Part shown: positions 1 to 8,807 of the stretch, piece by piece
Numbering within the stretch: position 1 is the stretch's first letter
Layout of the letters: each line of letters opens with the position of its first letter
Assembly: GCF_020742175.1 (NCBI RefSeq)
Contig: NZ_DYXM01000116.1
Span: forward strand, 1 to 43,573
Length of the DNA: 43,573 nt
Direction: 5' to 3'
From: Dietzia timorensis
GTDB lineage: Bacteria > Actinomycetota > Actinomycetes > Mycobacteriales > Mycobacteriaceae
Translations under genes and position numbers: made by a program
The notes under the pieces: model-generated
The model's input: the letters and a program-made list of their open reading frames with translations, nothing else
Databases searched by the model: none
What the model was told of the DNA's origin: nothing

Positions 1-1
1 G

Positions 2-124
2 ATCAGCGGCGGCACCGGCCGAGACGGCGCCGAGCGCAAGGGCGCGCCGAAGGTCGGTTGGTGCTGGGCGGGGAATCGCCACACGTGGCTCGGCTTCGCC
101 TCCGCAGCCGGGCGCGGCATCTAG
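2..124 (+). CDS. 3' end of an unidentified protein (partial)
   Basis: An open frame enters from the left edge and ends at a TAG that overlaps the stop codon of the convergent phzF-like gene. About 90% of its third codon positions are G or C, as expected for coding DNA here, which favours this frame over the others. The visible C-terminus is Gly- and Trp-rich (includes KVGWCWAGNRHTWLGF) and I do not recognise a family. An alternative is a minus-strand gene starting at a GTG at position 82 (VAIPRPAPTDLRRALALG), but its third-position bias is weaker. Which frame is real cannot be settled from 120 bases. Confidence 0.4.
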   Translation: MSGGTGRDGAERKGAPKVGWCWAGNRHTWLGFASAAGRGI

Positions 125-1008
125 CCCGAAAAACCACCTAGCCTGCCGAGGTCGAGAGACCCCGCCACGTGGGTGAACGTCTCGCCCGCCACCCACGCGC
201 AACCCTCTGCGTCGAAAGAAATCCGCACGCGCCCATTCCGACCGAGAGCGGTCCCCTGCGCGGCCACGTAACCGCCGTCGACCACGCCCGATTCGCGCAG
301 CCACGTCGCGGTCGATGCGCCGAGGCTGCCCGTCACTGGATCTTCGCGGATGGAGCCGTCGGGCGCCGAGAAGAAGGCCCGGACCTCGAAATCGACCTCC
401 GCGTCCCCGGTCTCATGCGGGCCCACCACGCCGACATTGATCTCCGACGGCCAGCTCCCGGCCAGCGAGAGTTCGAGCACCTCGGCCGACGACGCAAGGC
501 GTACGCCGAGCCAGCCCGGTCCGTTGTCGATCCACGCGGCGTCGATGACGTCGTCGGTGGTGATCCCGAGGAACCGCACGACCTCGTCGAGCTCGGCCGC
601 GCTGGCAGGTCCCGAGCGGAACAGAGGCGGCGCCGCGAACGACAGCAAGCCTTCCGACGTCCGGCGGATCGTCACCAGGCCCGCCCCGCATTCCTGGACG
701 AATGCGTCCCCGCCACGCCCGAAAAGTTCCGCGAAGACATGGCACACCCCGAGCGTCGGGTGACCGGCGAACGGAAGCTCGCGGGACGGGGTGAATATCC
801 GCGCCTGATAGTCCGCGTCCGGAGTGGTTGCGGGAAGCAGGAAGACGGTCTCGGACAGGTCGAACCACCGCGTGACCCGTGCCATCTCGTCGTCGCCTAG
901 GCCTTCGCCTCCGGTCACCACGGCCACCGGGTTCCCGTCCATGGCCCTTCCGCCGAACACGTCGACCATGTAGAGCGAGAGGTTGGGAGTGAGCTTTACG
1001 TCTGTCAT
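121..1008 (-). CDS. PhzF family isomerase-like protein
   Basis: A 295-residue protein with the full-length two-lobed diaminopimelate-epimerase fold expected of PhzF/YddE relatives. Visible family marks are DVFGG..GNPVAVV near residues 16-31, LSETVFL with the presumed catalytic acid Glu53, FTPSRELPFAGHPTLG at 72-87, and DPVTGSLGA at 223-231 in the second lobe. PhzF itself isomerises a dihydroanthranilate in phenazine synthesis, but no phenazine genes lie nearby, so the substrate is unknown. The ATG is preceded by GAGGA at a 7-nt spacing. It lies just downstream of mobA on the same strand (36-nt gap) and could be the last gene of the moeA-mobA unit. Confidence 0.85.
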   Translation of the reverse strand: MTDVKLTPNLSLYMVDVFGGRAMDGNPVAVVTGGEGLGDDEMARVTRWFDLSETVFLLPATTPDADYQARIFTPSRELPFAGHPTLGVCHVFAELFGRGGDAFVQECGAGLVTIRRTSEGLLSFAAPPLFRSGPASAAELDEVVRFLGITTDDVIDAAWIDNGPGWLGVRLASSAEVLELSLAGSWPSEINVGVVGPHETGDAEVDFEVRAFFSAPDGSIREDPVTGSLGASTATWLRESGVVDGGYVAAQGTALGRNGRVRISFDAEGCAWVAGETFTHVAGSLDLGRLGGFSG

Positions 1009-1044
1009 CTCGAGATCCTCTTCAACTGTTGTGAGTTTCCGGTG

Positions 1045-1647
1045 CTACGAGTCCCGGCTGCGCAGATCACGTAAATCTTCCCAGGTGTTGACGTCGGAGG
1101 TCACGGTTTCCCAGTCGGCAACCGGCACGTCGATGCAGGACATGTCGGCGAGAAGGCCGCGTAGCGAGAGACCGTGCGCGCCCCCGGGCGCGAGGGAGTC
1201 CGCGCGGGCGCGGAGGGACTCGCCGCGCACCACCGACGGCAGGAAGGAGGCCTTGCCGCCTTGAGGATCGGGACGTGCGACGTCATACGTGACGGATATA
1301 GAGGTGCCGGAGCGCAGGGCCGCGAGGAGGGCCGGGAGCGCGCGCGGTGCGTATGGGGAGTCGCCGGCGAGAAGCGCGTAGGTATCGGCGCCAGGGGAGT
1401 GGTGCACCCCGGCGAGCAACCCCGCAGCAGGACCTCCGAACGGCGGATCCTCGAGGCAGCGCGCGGTGCCGTCGGGCAGCTCAAGCCCGGGCGGGGCAAC
1501 AACGAGCGGTGCGAACCCGGCCGCGCGTGCACCTTCGATGACATGGGCGACGAGCGAGCGGCCGTGCAGCTCCAGCTCGGTTTTCGACACCCCACCCATG
1601 CGCCGTGCGGTTCCCGCGGCGAGGATGATCGCGACCCTGGAAGCCAT
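1045..1647 (-). CDS. mobA: Molybdenum cofactor guanylyltransferase MobA-like
   Basis: A 200-residue nucleotidyltransferase. The N-terminus carries the GTP-binding signature LAAGTARRMGG..K (residues 9-22), the form found in MobA proteins, which attach GMP to molybdopterin to make the MGD cofactor. The later motif LAGDSPYA resembles the metal-binding LxxDxP element of the family. It begins two bases after the moeA stop codon with no clear ribosome site of its own, so translational coupling is likely. Its probable client is the molybdopterin oxidoreductase encoded downstream on the same strand side of the window. CTP-transferring MocA-like enzymes share the fold, so GMP specificity is inferred from the moeA linkage. 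Confidence 0.82.
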   Translation of the reverse strand: MASRVAIILAAGTARRMGGVSKTELELHGRSLVAHVIEGARAAGFAPLVVAPPGLELPDGTARCLEDPPFGGPAAGLLAGVHHSPGADTYALLAGDSPYAPRALPALLAALRSGTSISVTYDVARPDPQGGKASFLPSVVRGESLRARADSLAPGGAHGLSLRGLLADMSCIDVPVADWETVTSDVNTWEDLRDLRSRDS

Positions 1648-1649
1648 GC

Positions 1650-2927
1650 TTACACGGCGGAGCGGTCGATGGCGATGGCGCGCATTTCGTCGCCCGCGGC
1701 CGCAGCGGTGTCAGGTTCGACGATGAGGAGCACGTTCGCGCGGTGCAGCGTGGATGCGGCGTGCGAGAATCCGCGGTCGGCGCCGAGCAGCGAGAACTCG
1801 CCGCCCGAGAGCACGGCAGGCACGAAACGCCGCTTGCCGCCGAACGGGCCGAGCGACTCCGACATCCGGCCGGTGACGTGTGCGAGGCGCGTGGGGTGGG
1901 TGCTCATCCGGCCGACGACGTGACGCACGTACAGCCACGCGGAAACGAAAGCGCTCACGGGGTTTCCCGGGAGCATCATGATCCGCGCATCGCCGATTGT
2001 GCCGTAGCCCTGCGGTTTTCCCGGCTGCTGCGCGACCTTCAGGAAGTGCAGGTCGATGTCGTCGCGGCCGGAGTCGGCGAGCATCTTCAGCGGGTCGTAC
2101 GCTCCCGCGGACACGCCACCGGTCGTGACGACGAGGTCGACGAGGCCCGCGTGGTCGGAGATGACCTCGGCGAGTGCCTCGGGGTCGTCGTTGACGGAGG
2201 TGTTGTGGACGTCCGTGCAGCCCCACTGTCGCAGGAGCGCCGCGATCATCGGGCCGTTCGAGTCGTTGATGAACGTGCCGCCGTCGTCGAGCGAGGCCGA
2301 ACCGCCCGACGCGGACATCAGCTCTGCGCCCGTAGAGATGACGAGCACGCGAGGCAGCGGGACGACCTCGACCTCGGTTACTCCGGCGGACAGGATGCCG
2401 CCGATCGAGAACGGCGTGATCACCTGCCCCTTCTCGGCGACGACGTCGCCCGCGCCCATGATCTCGCCGGCCTTGCGGATATGCGCCCCAGGCTTTGGCG
2501 CCGTCTCGATCCGTACCTCGGAGGGCAGCTCGTGAGGGCCCGCGGGGACGTCGGTGTCCTCGACGGGAACGATCGTGTCGGCGCCGTCGGGCACCGGCGC
2601 TCCGGTCATGATGCGAGCGACCGTGCGCGGCGCGAGGACGACGAGCGGGTTACCGGCGGGAACGTCCGCCGACACGGGCATCTTCGCTGGCACGCCCTGT
2701 TTCTCGATATCGGCCAGGCGGCACGCGAACCCGTCCATCGCCGAGTTCGTGAACGCGGGCGTGGGGGTCTGCGCGTGCACGTCGGCGGCGAGCACGCAGC
2801 CCTGCGACTGCGCGACTCGGCGCCGCTCGGTGGGAAGCGGGGTGAGCTGGGTATCGAGAATGCGCAGGTACTCGTCCGGGGTGATGAGCTCTTGGGCTGC
2901 GCGGGGGAGAGGGGAGTGCTCGTGCAT
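1650..2927 (-). CDS. moeA: Molybdopterin molybdenumtransferase MoeA
   Basis: About 425 residues covering all MoeA domains. MoeA inserts molybdate into adenylylated molybdopterin in the cytoplasm. Recognisable blocks are NSAMDGFA early, TGAPVPDGADTIVPVEDT in domain III, VISTGAEL, the conserved TTGGVSAGAYD loop, and MLPGNPVSAF before the C-terminal beta domain. I chose the ATG; a GTG two codons upstream (position 2933) is also possible, and neither has a strong ribosome site. It forms a tight pair with mobA. In M. tuberculosis a moeA paralogue sits just before groEL2, which fits the position here. Confidence 0.93.
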   Translation of the reverse strand: MHEHSPLPRAAQELITPDEYLRILDTQLTPLPTERRRVAQSQGCVLAADVHAQTPTPAFTNSAMDGFACRLADIEKQGVPAKMPVSADVPAGNPLVVLAPRTVARIMTGAPVPDGADTIVPVEDTDVPAGPHELPSEVRIETAPKPGAHIRKAGEIMGAGDVVAEKGQVITPFSIGGILSAGVTEVEVVPLPRVLVISTGAELMSASGGSASLDDGGTFINDSNGPMIAALLRQWGCTDVHNTSVNDDPEALAEVISDHAGLVDLVVTTGGVSAGAYDPLKMLADSGRDDIDLHFLKVAQQPGKPQGYGTIGDARIMMLPGNPVSAFVSAWLYVRHVVGRMSTHPTRLAHVTGRMSESLGPFGGKRRFVPAVLSGGEFSLLGADRGFSHAASTLHRANVLLIVEPDTAAAAGDEMRAIAIDRSAV

Positions 2928-3002
2928 GCCCACAATCTTGCTACAGAAGTCGCCTCCGGCGTCTTCACGTGGCTTTCATGTTCGGTAGTTAATCTCCGGC
3001 TT

Positions 3003-3533
3003 ATGCGACATACAACGAGGACAACACTGGCACTATCCGTTCTACCTGCGGTGGCGTTCGCGCTCGCCGCATGTTCTTCCGATGACGGCGAGCAGGCTTC
3101 CACTCAGGCGGGCGCAGCCGAGCCTGCGACGACGGTTCAAGAATCGGCGAGCGAGACTCGCGACTCCGAAATCGGCGGTTCGGAAACCGGCGGCGTTCGG
3201 GTCCTCATCGACGGACAGCCCGTCGAGGCTGACCTGTCCCGCTCGCACTGCGAATGGGGCTCGGATGACGGCGTGGAACAGCTCGAGTTCGACGCCGGGC
3301 GCGACGATGACGGCCTGCTCGAGGTCGAGATCGACATGCACAACCCGCCGCGCCTCGACGACTTCGAATTCGACGGGCCGGGCGACGAGGACTGGGAGGC
3401 CGAGGATCACCACAAGCAGTCCGCCCAGATCGGAGTCGAGGGCGATACCTATACCGTCACATCGACGGTCGCAGAGGACGACTCCGACCGCGAGGCCGAG
3501 ATGGTCGCGGTCTTTACCTGCCCACGGAGCTGA
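3003..3533 (+). CDS. LpqH-like (19-kDa antigen family) lipoprotein
   Basis: A 176-residue exported lipoprotein. The signal peptide has a short basic start, a hydrophobic core and the lipobox LAAC, with lipidated Cys24, then a Ser/Glu/Thr-rich linker. The mature domain starts with VRVLIDGQPVE, has Cys in RSHCEWG and ends FTCPRS; a fold with IDG-type first strand and two distant cysteines forming a disulfide matches the mycobacterial LpqH/19-kDa family. It is unusually acidic. Function in that family is poorly defined (surface antigen, envelope). The last 20 bases overlap the convergent dipeptidase gene. Confidence 0.75.
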   Translation: MRHTTRTTLALSVLPAVAFALAACSSDDGEQASTQAGAAEPATTVQESASETRDSEIGGSETGGVRVLIDGQPVEADLSRSHCEWGSDDGVEQLEFDAGRDDDGLLEVEIDMHNPPRLDDFEFDGPGDEDWEAEDHHKQSAQIGVEGDTYTVTSTVAEDDSDREAEMVAVFTCPRS

Positions 3534-4959
3534 ACGCGCGCAGGAACGCCGCCTGCGCGAGCGCGATGCGCTCGATCTCGGTCGGGTCGACGGACTCGTC
3601 CGGGGAGTGGATCGCGGCCGCCGGGTCCTCCACGCCGTAGAGCGCGATCTGCGCGGCCGGGTGGGCCTCCTGCAGGACGGTCGTGAGCGGGATCGACCCG
3701 CCGGAGCCGATCTCCGCGACCTCGCCGGCGCCGTAGGCGGAGGCGAGGGCCTCGCCGAGCAGAGCCTCGACGGACCCGGTGGACGCGCCGTCTGACGTCA
3801 TAAATGGATGTGCGACCGCACCCTTATCGCAGGTGACGCGCGCATTCCAGGCGGCGCGGGCCTCCAGATGCGCGACGAGCGCGTCCTGCGCCGCGGACGG
3901 GTCCATGCCCGGCGGGATCCGCAGGTTGATCAGCGCGCGGGCCGTGGGCTGCACCGCGCCGATGGCGCCCTCGACAGGCGGGCAGTCGATGCCGAGCACC
4001 GTCGCGGTGGGGCGCGCCCACACGAGGTCCGCGACCGGCGCGGCGTTGGAGACCTCGACGCCGTCGAGGATGCCCGCGTCCGAGCGGAAGATGTTCTCGT
4101 CGTAGGGCATGCCGGACCAGGTGCCTGTGAAATCGACGCCGTCGATCGTGGTCGCGCCGGTGGCCGGGTCGCGCAGTGAGGACAGCATCGAGATGAGCGC
4201 GGCGAGCGCATCGGGCGCCGCCCCACCGAACTGGCCCGAGTGCACGCCGGCGGCCATGGTGTCGACCGTGACCGTCACGTTCGCGGTGCCGCGAAGAGAT
4301 GTCGACAGCGTCGGCACGCCCACGGCCGCGTTGCCCGAGTCGACGATGCAGATCGCGTCCGCGGCGAACAGCTCGGGGCGCGAGGCGACAAGATCGTCGA
4401 GCCCTCCGCCGCCGGTCTCCTCGGAGCCCTCGACGACGAGCGTCAGCCCGAGGCCGTCGAGCGGATCGGCGCCGTCGCCGGCGAGCTCGGCGAGCGCGCG
4501 CAGCGAGGCGAGATGCACCACGAAGTTGCCCTTGCAGTCCGCGGCGCCGCGCCCGTACCAGCGGCCCTCGCGCTCGGTGAGCTCCCACGGGGACGCCGTC
4601 CACGCCTGGAGATCCCCGGCCGGCTGCACGTCGTAGTGCGAGTACAGCAGAACCGTCGGCTTATCACCCTCGGCGTCGCGGTGCGCGACGATGGTCGTCG
4701 ACCCGTCCGAGGTCTCGATCTGCTGGATCTGCTCGCGGCCGATCCCCGGGATGGCGAGGCCCGCGAGGAGCTCGACCACCGTCGCGGCGGCCTCGGCGCA
4801 CGCTTCCGGTTCGGCGCCGTGCACACTGGGCAGCGCCACGAGCGCGGAGAGATCGGTCTTCGCCTGCTCCATCTGCGCGGCAACGAGTGGGCGTAGCGCG
4901 TCGACGGACTCGGACGCAGAATTCGAATCGGTGGTGGAGTCGTCCTTCGGGGAGATCAT
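3514..4959 (-). CDS. M20 family dipeptidase / metallopeptidase
   Basis: About 481 residues with the complete M20 dizinc site: His108 and Asp110 in YSHYDVQPAG, bridging Asp141 in GRGAADCKGNF, the Glu180-Glu181 pair in EGSEETGG, Asp207 in VDSGN, and the C-terminal His in AIHSPDESV. This class hydrolyses dipeptides or N-acylated amino acids in the cytoplasm. I prefer the ATG; a GTG directly abutting the stop of the upstream fdhF-like gene (position 4983) would add eight residues. Its start lies within 24 nt of that gene, so the two are probably co-transcribed, although no biochemical link is obvious. It overlaps the LpqH-like gene tail to tail. Confidence 0.9.
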   Translation of the reverse strand: MISPKDDSTTDSNSASESVDALRPLVAAQMEQAKTDLSALVALPSVHGAEPEACAEAAATVVELLAGLAIPGIGREQIQQIETSDGSTTIVAHRDAEGDKPTVLLYSHYDVQPAGDLQAWTASPWELTEREGRWYGRGAADCKGNFVVHLASLRALAELAGDGADPLDGLGLTLVVEGSEETGGGGLDDLVASRPELFAADAICIVDSGNAAVGVPTLSTSLRGTANVTVTVDTMAAGVHSGQFGGAAPDALAALISMLSSLRDPATGATTIDGVDFTGTWSGMPYDENIFRSDAGILDGVEVSNAAPVADLVWARPTATVLGIDCPPVEGAIGAVQPTARALINLRIPPGMDPSAAQDALVAHLEARAAWNARVTCDKGAVAHPFMTSDGASTGSVEALLGEALASAYGAGEVAEIGSGGSIPLTTVLQEAHPAAQIALYGVEDPAAAIHSPDESVDPTEIERIALAQAAFLRAFSSVGR

Positions 4960-4983
4960 GTACCCAGAGTAGAACCTTCTCAC

Positions 4984-7434
4984 CTACGCCGACGGCGCGA
5001 CCTTGACGAAAATGTTCTTCATGATCGGCTGATCGGATTGCGTGGAGAAATCGGTGACGCTCAGCAGCGCATTCATCTCCGGCATGTAGCCCGCCGCGCT
5101 ACCGACCGGCGTGTTGTATCCGATGGCGCGATACCCGCGAAGTGTGCGCTGCGTGCCGTCGCGGCTCGTCGACGTAATGTCCACGGGATCCCCCTCGGAA
5201 ATCCCGCGGGCACGCATGTCCTCCGGGTTGAGCATGATCATCTCGCGCACATTCTTGATGCCGCGGTAGCGATCATTGTTCGAGTAGATCGTTGTGTTCC
5301 ACTGGTCGTGTGAGCGCATGGTCTGGAGTACGAGAGTTTCGGGATCGGTGGGGATGACGTCGGGCAGCGCCTCCAACGAGAACTCCGCGAGCTTCGACGG
5401 CGTCGTGAACTGTCGCTCCCTCGGCGGCTGCGGGATGCGGAAGCCACCAGGCTGCCGGATGAGCTCGTTCATGCCCTCGAAACCAGGGAGGACGCGTGCC
5501 ATCGACTCGCGGATCGTGTCGTAGTTCGCCGCGAAGCCTTCCCAGTCGATCGAACTTTCGGGCATCGCCGCGCGTGCCAGTCGCGTGAGGATTGCCGGCT
5601 CCGACATGAGGTTGTCTGACGCGGGCTCGCGATGCCCGACGGACATGTGAACCATGCTCATCATGTCCTCGACCGTGACGCCCTGCGGCCCCGAGGCCTG
5701 CTCGTCGATTTCGGTGCGCGCGAGACACGGGAGGATGAGCGCCTTGCGGCCGTGGACGAGATGCGAACGATTGAGCTTCGTCGACACCTGCACCGTGAGC
5801 GCGCACTTGCGCAACGCCTCTGCCGTGTATTCGGGGTCGGGCACGGCGCGCACGAAGTTGCCACCCATGCCGACGAAGATCTTGACCTTCTCGTCGTGCA
5901 TCGCCTCGATCGTGTCGACGGTGCCCAGACCATCCTCGCGGGGGCTGTCGATCCCGAATTCGGCATCCGTGGCCGTCAGAAGTTCCTCGGAGGGGTGGTG
6001 GTTGACGCCGCACGTCCGGTTTCCCTGGACGTTGCTGTGTCCGCGGATCGGGGACGGGCCGGCGCCGGGCCGTCCGATGTTGCCGCGCAGCATGAGCAGG
6101 TTGACGATCTCACGCACCTGATCCACTCCGTGCTCGTGTTGGCTCACACCGAGGCACCAGCTGATCACGACCTTTTCGGCCCGCAGATAGATCTTCGCGG
6201 CGCGGCGAATCGAGTCCTCGTCCAGTCCCGATTGCGTGGTGATCTCGTCCCACGACGTCGTTCGGCATAGTTCGCGGTAGGCCTCGAGGCCGTTGGTGTA
6301 CCCGGAAAGGAACTCGTGGTCGAGGACATCCGGATCGTGCTCGGCTGCCTCGAAGACGACCTTCGACATCCCGCGAATCAGCGCCATGTCGCCGCCTGGC
6401 CGCACCTGCAGCGATGCGGTCGCGGTGTCCGTGGCCTGGAAGGTTGCCATTCGGGAGATTTCGTGCGGGACGATGGTCCTCGTCGCGCCGGCCTCGAACA
6501 ACGGGTTGACGTGCACGACGTCGGCGCCGCGGCGGACCGCCTCGGCGAAAGTGGTGAGCGCTCGCGGGGCGTTGGAGGCCGAGTTGGAGCCGAGAATGAA
6601 CAGCGCGTCCGTCTCGTTCCAATCCTCGAAGTCGCAGGTGCCCTTACCGGTACCGATCGAAGCCGTGAGCGCCCGGCCCGACGCCTCGTGGCACATATTC
6701 GAGCAGTCGGGCATGTTGTTCGTGCCGAGGGCGCGACACATCACTCCGTACAGGAACGATGCCTCGTTGCTCAGCCGACCAGAGGTGTAGAACGAAGCCT
6801 CATTGGCAGAATCGAGCTTGCGCATTTCCTCGCCGTACAGGGCGAACGCATCGTCCCACGAGATCGGGACATAGTGGTCGGACTCGGCGTCGTACACCAT
6901 CGGTTCGGTCAGCCGGCCTTGCTCCTCGAGCGCGTAATCGCTCCATGTCGCGAGCTCACTCACCGTGTGCTCGGCGAAGAACCCGCCCCTGGCGCGCTCG
7001 CGGGTCATCTCCCACGCGGCGTGTTTGATCCCGTTTTCGCACACATCCATCGTGATCTTCTGATCGTCCGGCCATGCGCAGCCCGGGCAGTCGTAGGAGA
7101 CCCGGTCGTGGTTCATTCGGACCACCGAATGTGCGACCTGGAGCGGCAGGCGTTCACGCAGCATGACGCCTGCCACCGACATTGCGGCGCCATAGCCGGC
7201 GGCCGGATGCGTGTAGTCCTTCTGCGAGAAACCGTCTGACGTCGGAGGACCGAATCCGCCCTGGCGCGGCATCGTCGACAGCAGCCCTAGCGTCTCGGGC
7301 GCGAGCGTCGCGACGCGCTTGCCCCCGGAGGGCTCCGTCGCCGCGCTCGGGGACACGGTCATCCTTTTCGTGCGCGGACCGTGAAGATACCCAGAGTCGT
7401 GGGAATCGCCCTCGCCGCGTGCTTCGTTGCTCAC
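4984..7434 (-). CDS. fdhF: FdhF/YdeP-type molybdopterin oxidoreductase (formate dehydrogenase-like)
   Basis: About 816 residues of the large molybdopterin-bis-MGD oxidoreductase family. The N-terminal cysteines are arranged CPGCAWPDD..C (about residues 116, 119 and 132), the reduced iron-sulfur motif of the YdeP/FdhF subgroup rather than a classical four-cysteine cluster. Later blocks such as ALFILGSNSASNAPRALTTF, NLLMLRGNIGRPGAGPSPIR and the C-terminal MLNPEDMRARGISEGDPVDI (molydopterin dinucleotide-binding domain) fit throughout. Corynebacterium glutamicum FdhF of this type oxidises formate. I chose a GTG with GGAG 7 nt upstream; a TTG two codons earlier is weaker. No fdhD sulfurtransferase lies in the window, though mobA and moeA do. 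The electron acceptor is not evident. Confidence 0.85.
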   Translation of the reverse strand: MSNEARGEGDSHDSGYLHGPRTKRMTVSPSAATEPSGGKRVATLAPETLGLLSTMPRQGGFGPPTSDGFSQKDYTHPAAGYGAAMSVAGVMLRERLPLQVAHSVVRMNHDRVSYDCPGCAWPDDQKITMDVCENGIKHAAWEMTRERARGGFFAEHTVSELATWSDYALEEQGRLTEPMVYDAESDHYVPISWDDAFALYGEEMRKLDSANEASFYTSGRLSNEASFLYGVMCRALGTNNMPDCSNMCHEASGRALTASIGTGKGTCDFEDWNETDALFILGSNSASNAPRALTTFAEAVRRGADVVHVNPLFEAGATRTIVPHEISRMATFQATDTATASLQVRPGGDMALIRGMSKVVFEAAEHDPDVLDHEFLSGYTNGLEAYRELCRTTSWDEITTQSGLDEDSIRRAAKIYLRAEKVVISWCLGVSQHEHGVDQVREIVNLLMLRGNIGRPGAGPSPIRGHSNVQGNRTCGVNHHPSEELLTATDAEFGIDSPREDGLGTVDTIEAMHDEKVKIFVGMGGNFVRAVPDPEYTAEALRKCALTVQVSTKLNRSHLVHGRKALILPCLARTEIDEQASGPQGVTVEDMMSMVHMSVGHREPASDNLMSEPAILTRLARAAMPESSIDWEGFAANYDTIRESMARVLPGFEGMNELIRQPGGFRIPQPPRERQFTTPSKLAEFSLEALPDVIPTDPETLVLQTMRSHDQWNTTIYSNNDRYRGIKNVREMIMLNPEDMRARGISEGDPVDITSTSRDGTQRTLRGYRAIGYNTPVGSAAGYMPEMNALLSVTDFSTQSDQPIMKNIFVKVAPSA

Positions 7435-7559
7435 GATCAAGCTCCATTCATCCGACGCGCATACGCATACCTATTTATAGTCAATTGTTCGGGCCCGGGC
7501 AGGCGAAGTCGAATGGTGCACCCGAGCGTCGGCAAATGGGGCTACTCGCAAAGCTGGCG

Positions 7560-8285
7560 CTAAACCATGTTGTCGAAGCGCAGCGAGCCGAGAACCTGAT
7601 CGATCACGGCCTCCGGCTCGACGCCCGGCTCGTCCTCGTCTGTCATGAGCAGGAGCGCCACGGTCTCGGGGGACTCGGGGCTACCGATACTCACTCCGAT
7701 GACGTCGGCGCGGATGGTCGGGGGAGTACAGATCGAGCGGGGTTCGTTCGGGGTGCCCCGAATGGTCTGGTGGTAAGCCAAAGTGCCGGAGACACCGATC
7801 TTGTCCGCGCTGCCGAGGTCGACCTCCGAGCCGTGCTCGGAGAACATCGTGTCCATCGCGTCGCCCATCGACCGCGACATCGACGCCGTGATCGACTCCG
7901 CGTCCCCCTGCGCCGGTTCCGTGAGCCCCACGCGCACCCGGAACGATGAGGTCCCGGGCAGCGAGCAGTAGCCGCGCTGGGCTTCTGCGTTGGCCGACGT
8001 CAGAACCCCGAAGCCCCAGTCGAGCGAATCGTCGGCCGCCTCGGGAGCGTCCTCGGCGACCACGGCCCACTCCGGCGGCACCGAGTAGACCAGGCCGGAG
8101 CGGTGCCGAAGGTCCTGCCAGTCCGAGGGGACCTGCGCGCCGAGGGGCGGCCCCGCCTGCTCCTGCACGGGCCGCTCGGGCGCGGACTCGGGGAGCAGCG
8201 CGCAACCACACAGCGCAGTGCAGGCAAGTGCTGCGAGGCCGGCGCGAAACCTACGACGTGCGGTAGGAAGACGTGCGGTGGACAC
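7560..8285 (-). CDS. Putative lipoprotein, unknown function
   Basis: About 241 residues. A basic start (RLPTARRRFR), a hydrophobic stretch and LCGC form a lipoprotein signal with Cys28 as the likely lipidated residue. The mature part has SGLVYSVPPEWAVV and ends in a short domain (PEAVIDQVLGSLRF) that recalls small secreted actinobacterial proteins of the DUF-type seen after a Pro-rich linker; I cannot name the family. The GTG start is chosen because it places the signal peptide at the N-terminus; an in-frame extension upstream is Ser/Arg-rich and looks non-coding. It follows an SRPBCC gene after 10 nt and is likely the end of that operon. Confidence 0.65.
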   Translation of the reverse strand: MSTARLPTARRRFRAGLAALACTALCGCALLPESAPERPVQEQAGPPLGAQVPSDWQDLRHRSGLVYSVPPEWAVVAEDAPEAADDSLDWGFGVLTSANAEAQRGYCSLPGTSSFRVRVGLTEPAQGDAESITASMSRSMGDAMDTMFSEHGSEVDLGSADKIGVSGTLAYHQTIRGTPNEPRSICTPPTIRADVIGVSIGSPESPETVALLLMTDEDEPGVEPEAVIDQVLGSLRFDNMV

Positions 8286-8295
8286 CGGCGAGGAG

Positions 8296-8775
8296 CTAGA
8301 CGGACCGCTGCTCGGCGAGCGCCTTGATGCGCTTGAGCGAGGAGTTGACGCCCTTGCCGAGGCCCTCGGAGAACTTGTCCTCACCGCCGGTGGCCTTGGA
8401 AATCACGTTCTCGAAAAGGGAGACCACCGGGGCAGGGGCGTCGCGGTACTGCTTGAGGGTCGTCGTGCCCGCGCCTCCAGCGCCCTCGGACAGTTCGAAA
8501 ACCCACTCCGAGCCGTTTGTCGCCATATTCGAGATGCGCCGACCCGGCACGTAGTCGACGACCTTCGAGGTGGTCGGCCAGAAGACGGGGCCCTGCTTGT
8601 TGAGGTTGAGCGACCACGTCCCGTTCTTCGTGCGACCGCCGAGCGCGCGGACCTTCTTCGTGGTCGGCGCCCACTTCGGGGCGTTCTCCACTTCGCCCAC
8701 GATCTCCCACACGGTGGAGACGGGCGCGTTGATCTCGATCTCGGACTCGAAGCTGCGGACCTTCTTGTTAGCCAT
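8296..8775 (-). CDS. SRPBCC (START-like) ligand-binding protein, copy A
   Basis: A 159-residue single-domain protein of the SRPBCC/polyketide cyclase superfamily. It opens with FESEIEINAPVSTVWEIVGE followed by ENAPKWAP, the usual first strand and helix of the helix-grip fold, and ends with a long helix (KGVNSSLKRIKALAEQ). These proteins bind hydrophobic ligands in a central cavity. The ATG is chosen because family homology begins right there. It is a tandem paralogue of the next gene upstream, with shared blocks such as INAPV..VWE, NAPQW/NAPKW and SVNLN/SLNLN. The ligand cannot be read from sequence. Confidence 0.8.
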   Translation of the reverse strand: MANKKVRSFESEIEINAPVSTVWEIVGEVENAPKWAPTTKKVRALGGRTKNGTWSLNLNKQGPVFWPTTSKVVDYVPGRRISNMATNGSEWVFELSEGAGGAGTTTLKQYRDAPAPVVSLFENVISKATGGEDKFSEGLGKGVNSSLKRIKALAEQRSV

Positions 8776-8807
8776 GGTGTCGATAGTACGGAACGGCCGC
8801 CGCGAAC

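Noticed and set aside
1743..3002. Plus-strand frame leading into the LpqH-like gene and antisense to moeA.
   Set aside because: moeA on the other strand is clear, and the lipoprotein signal peptide starts at the internal ATG.
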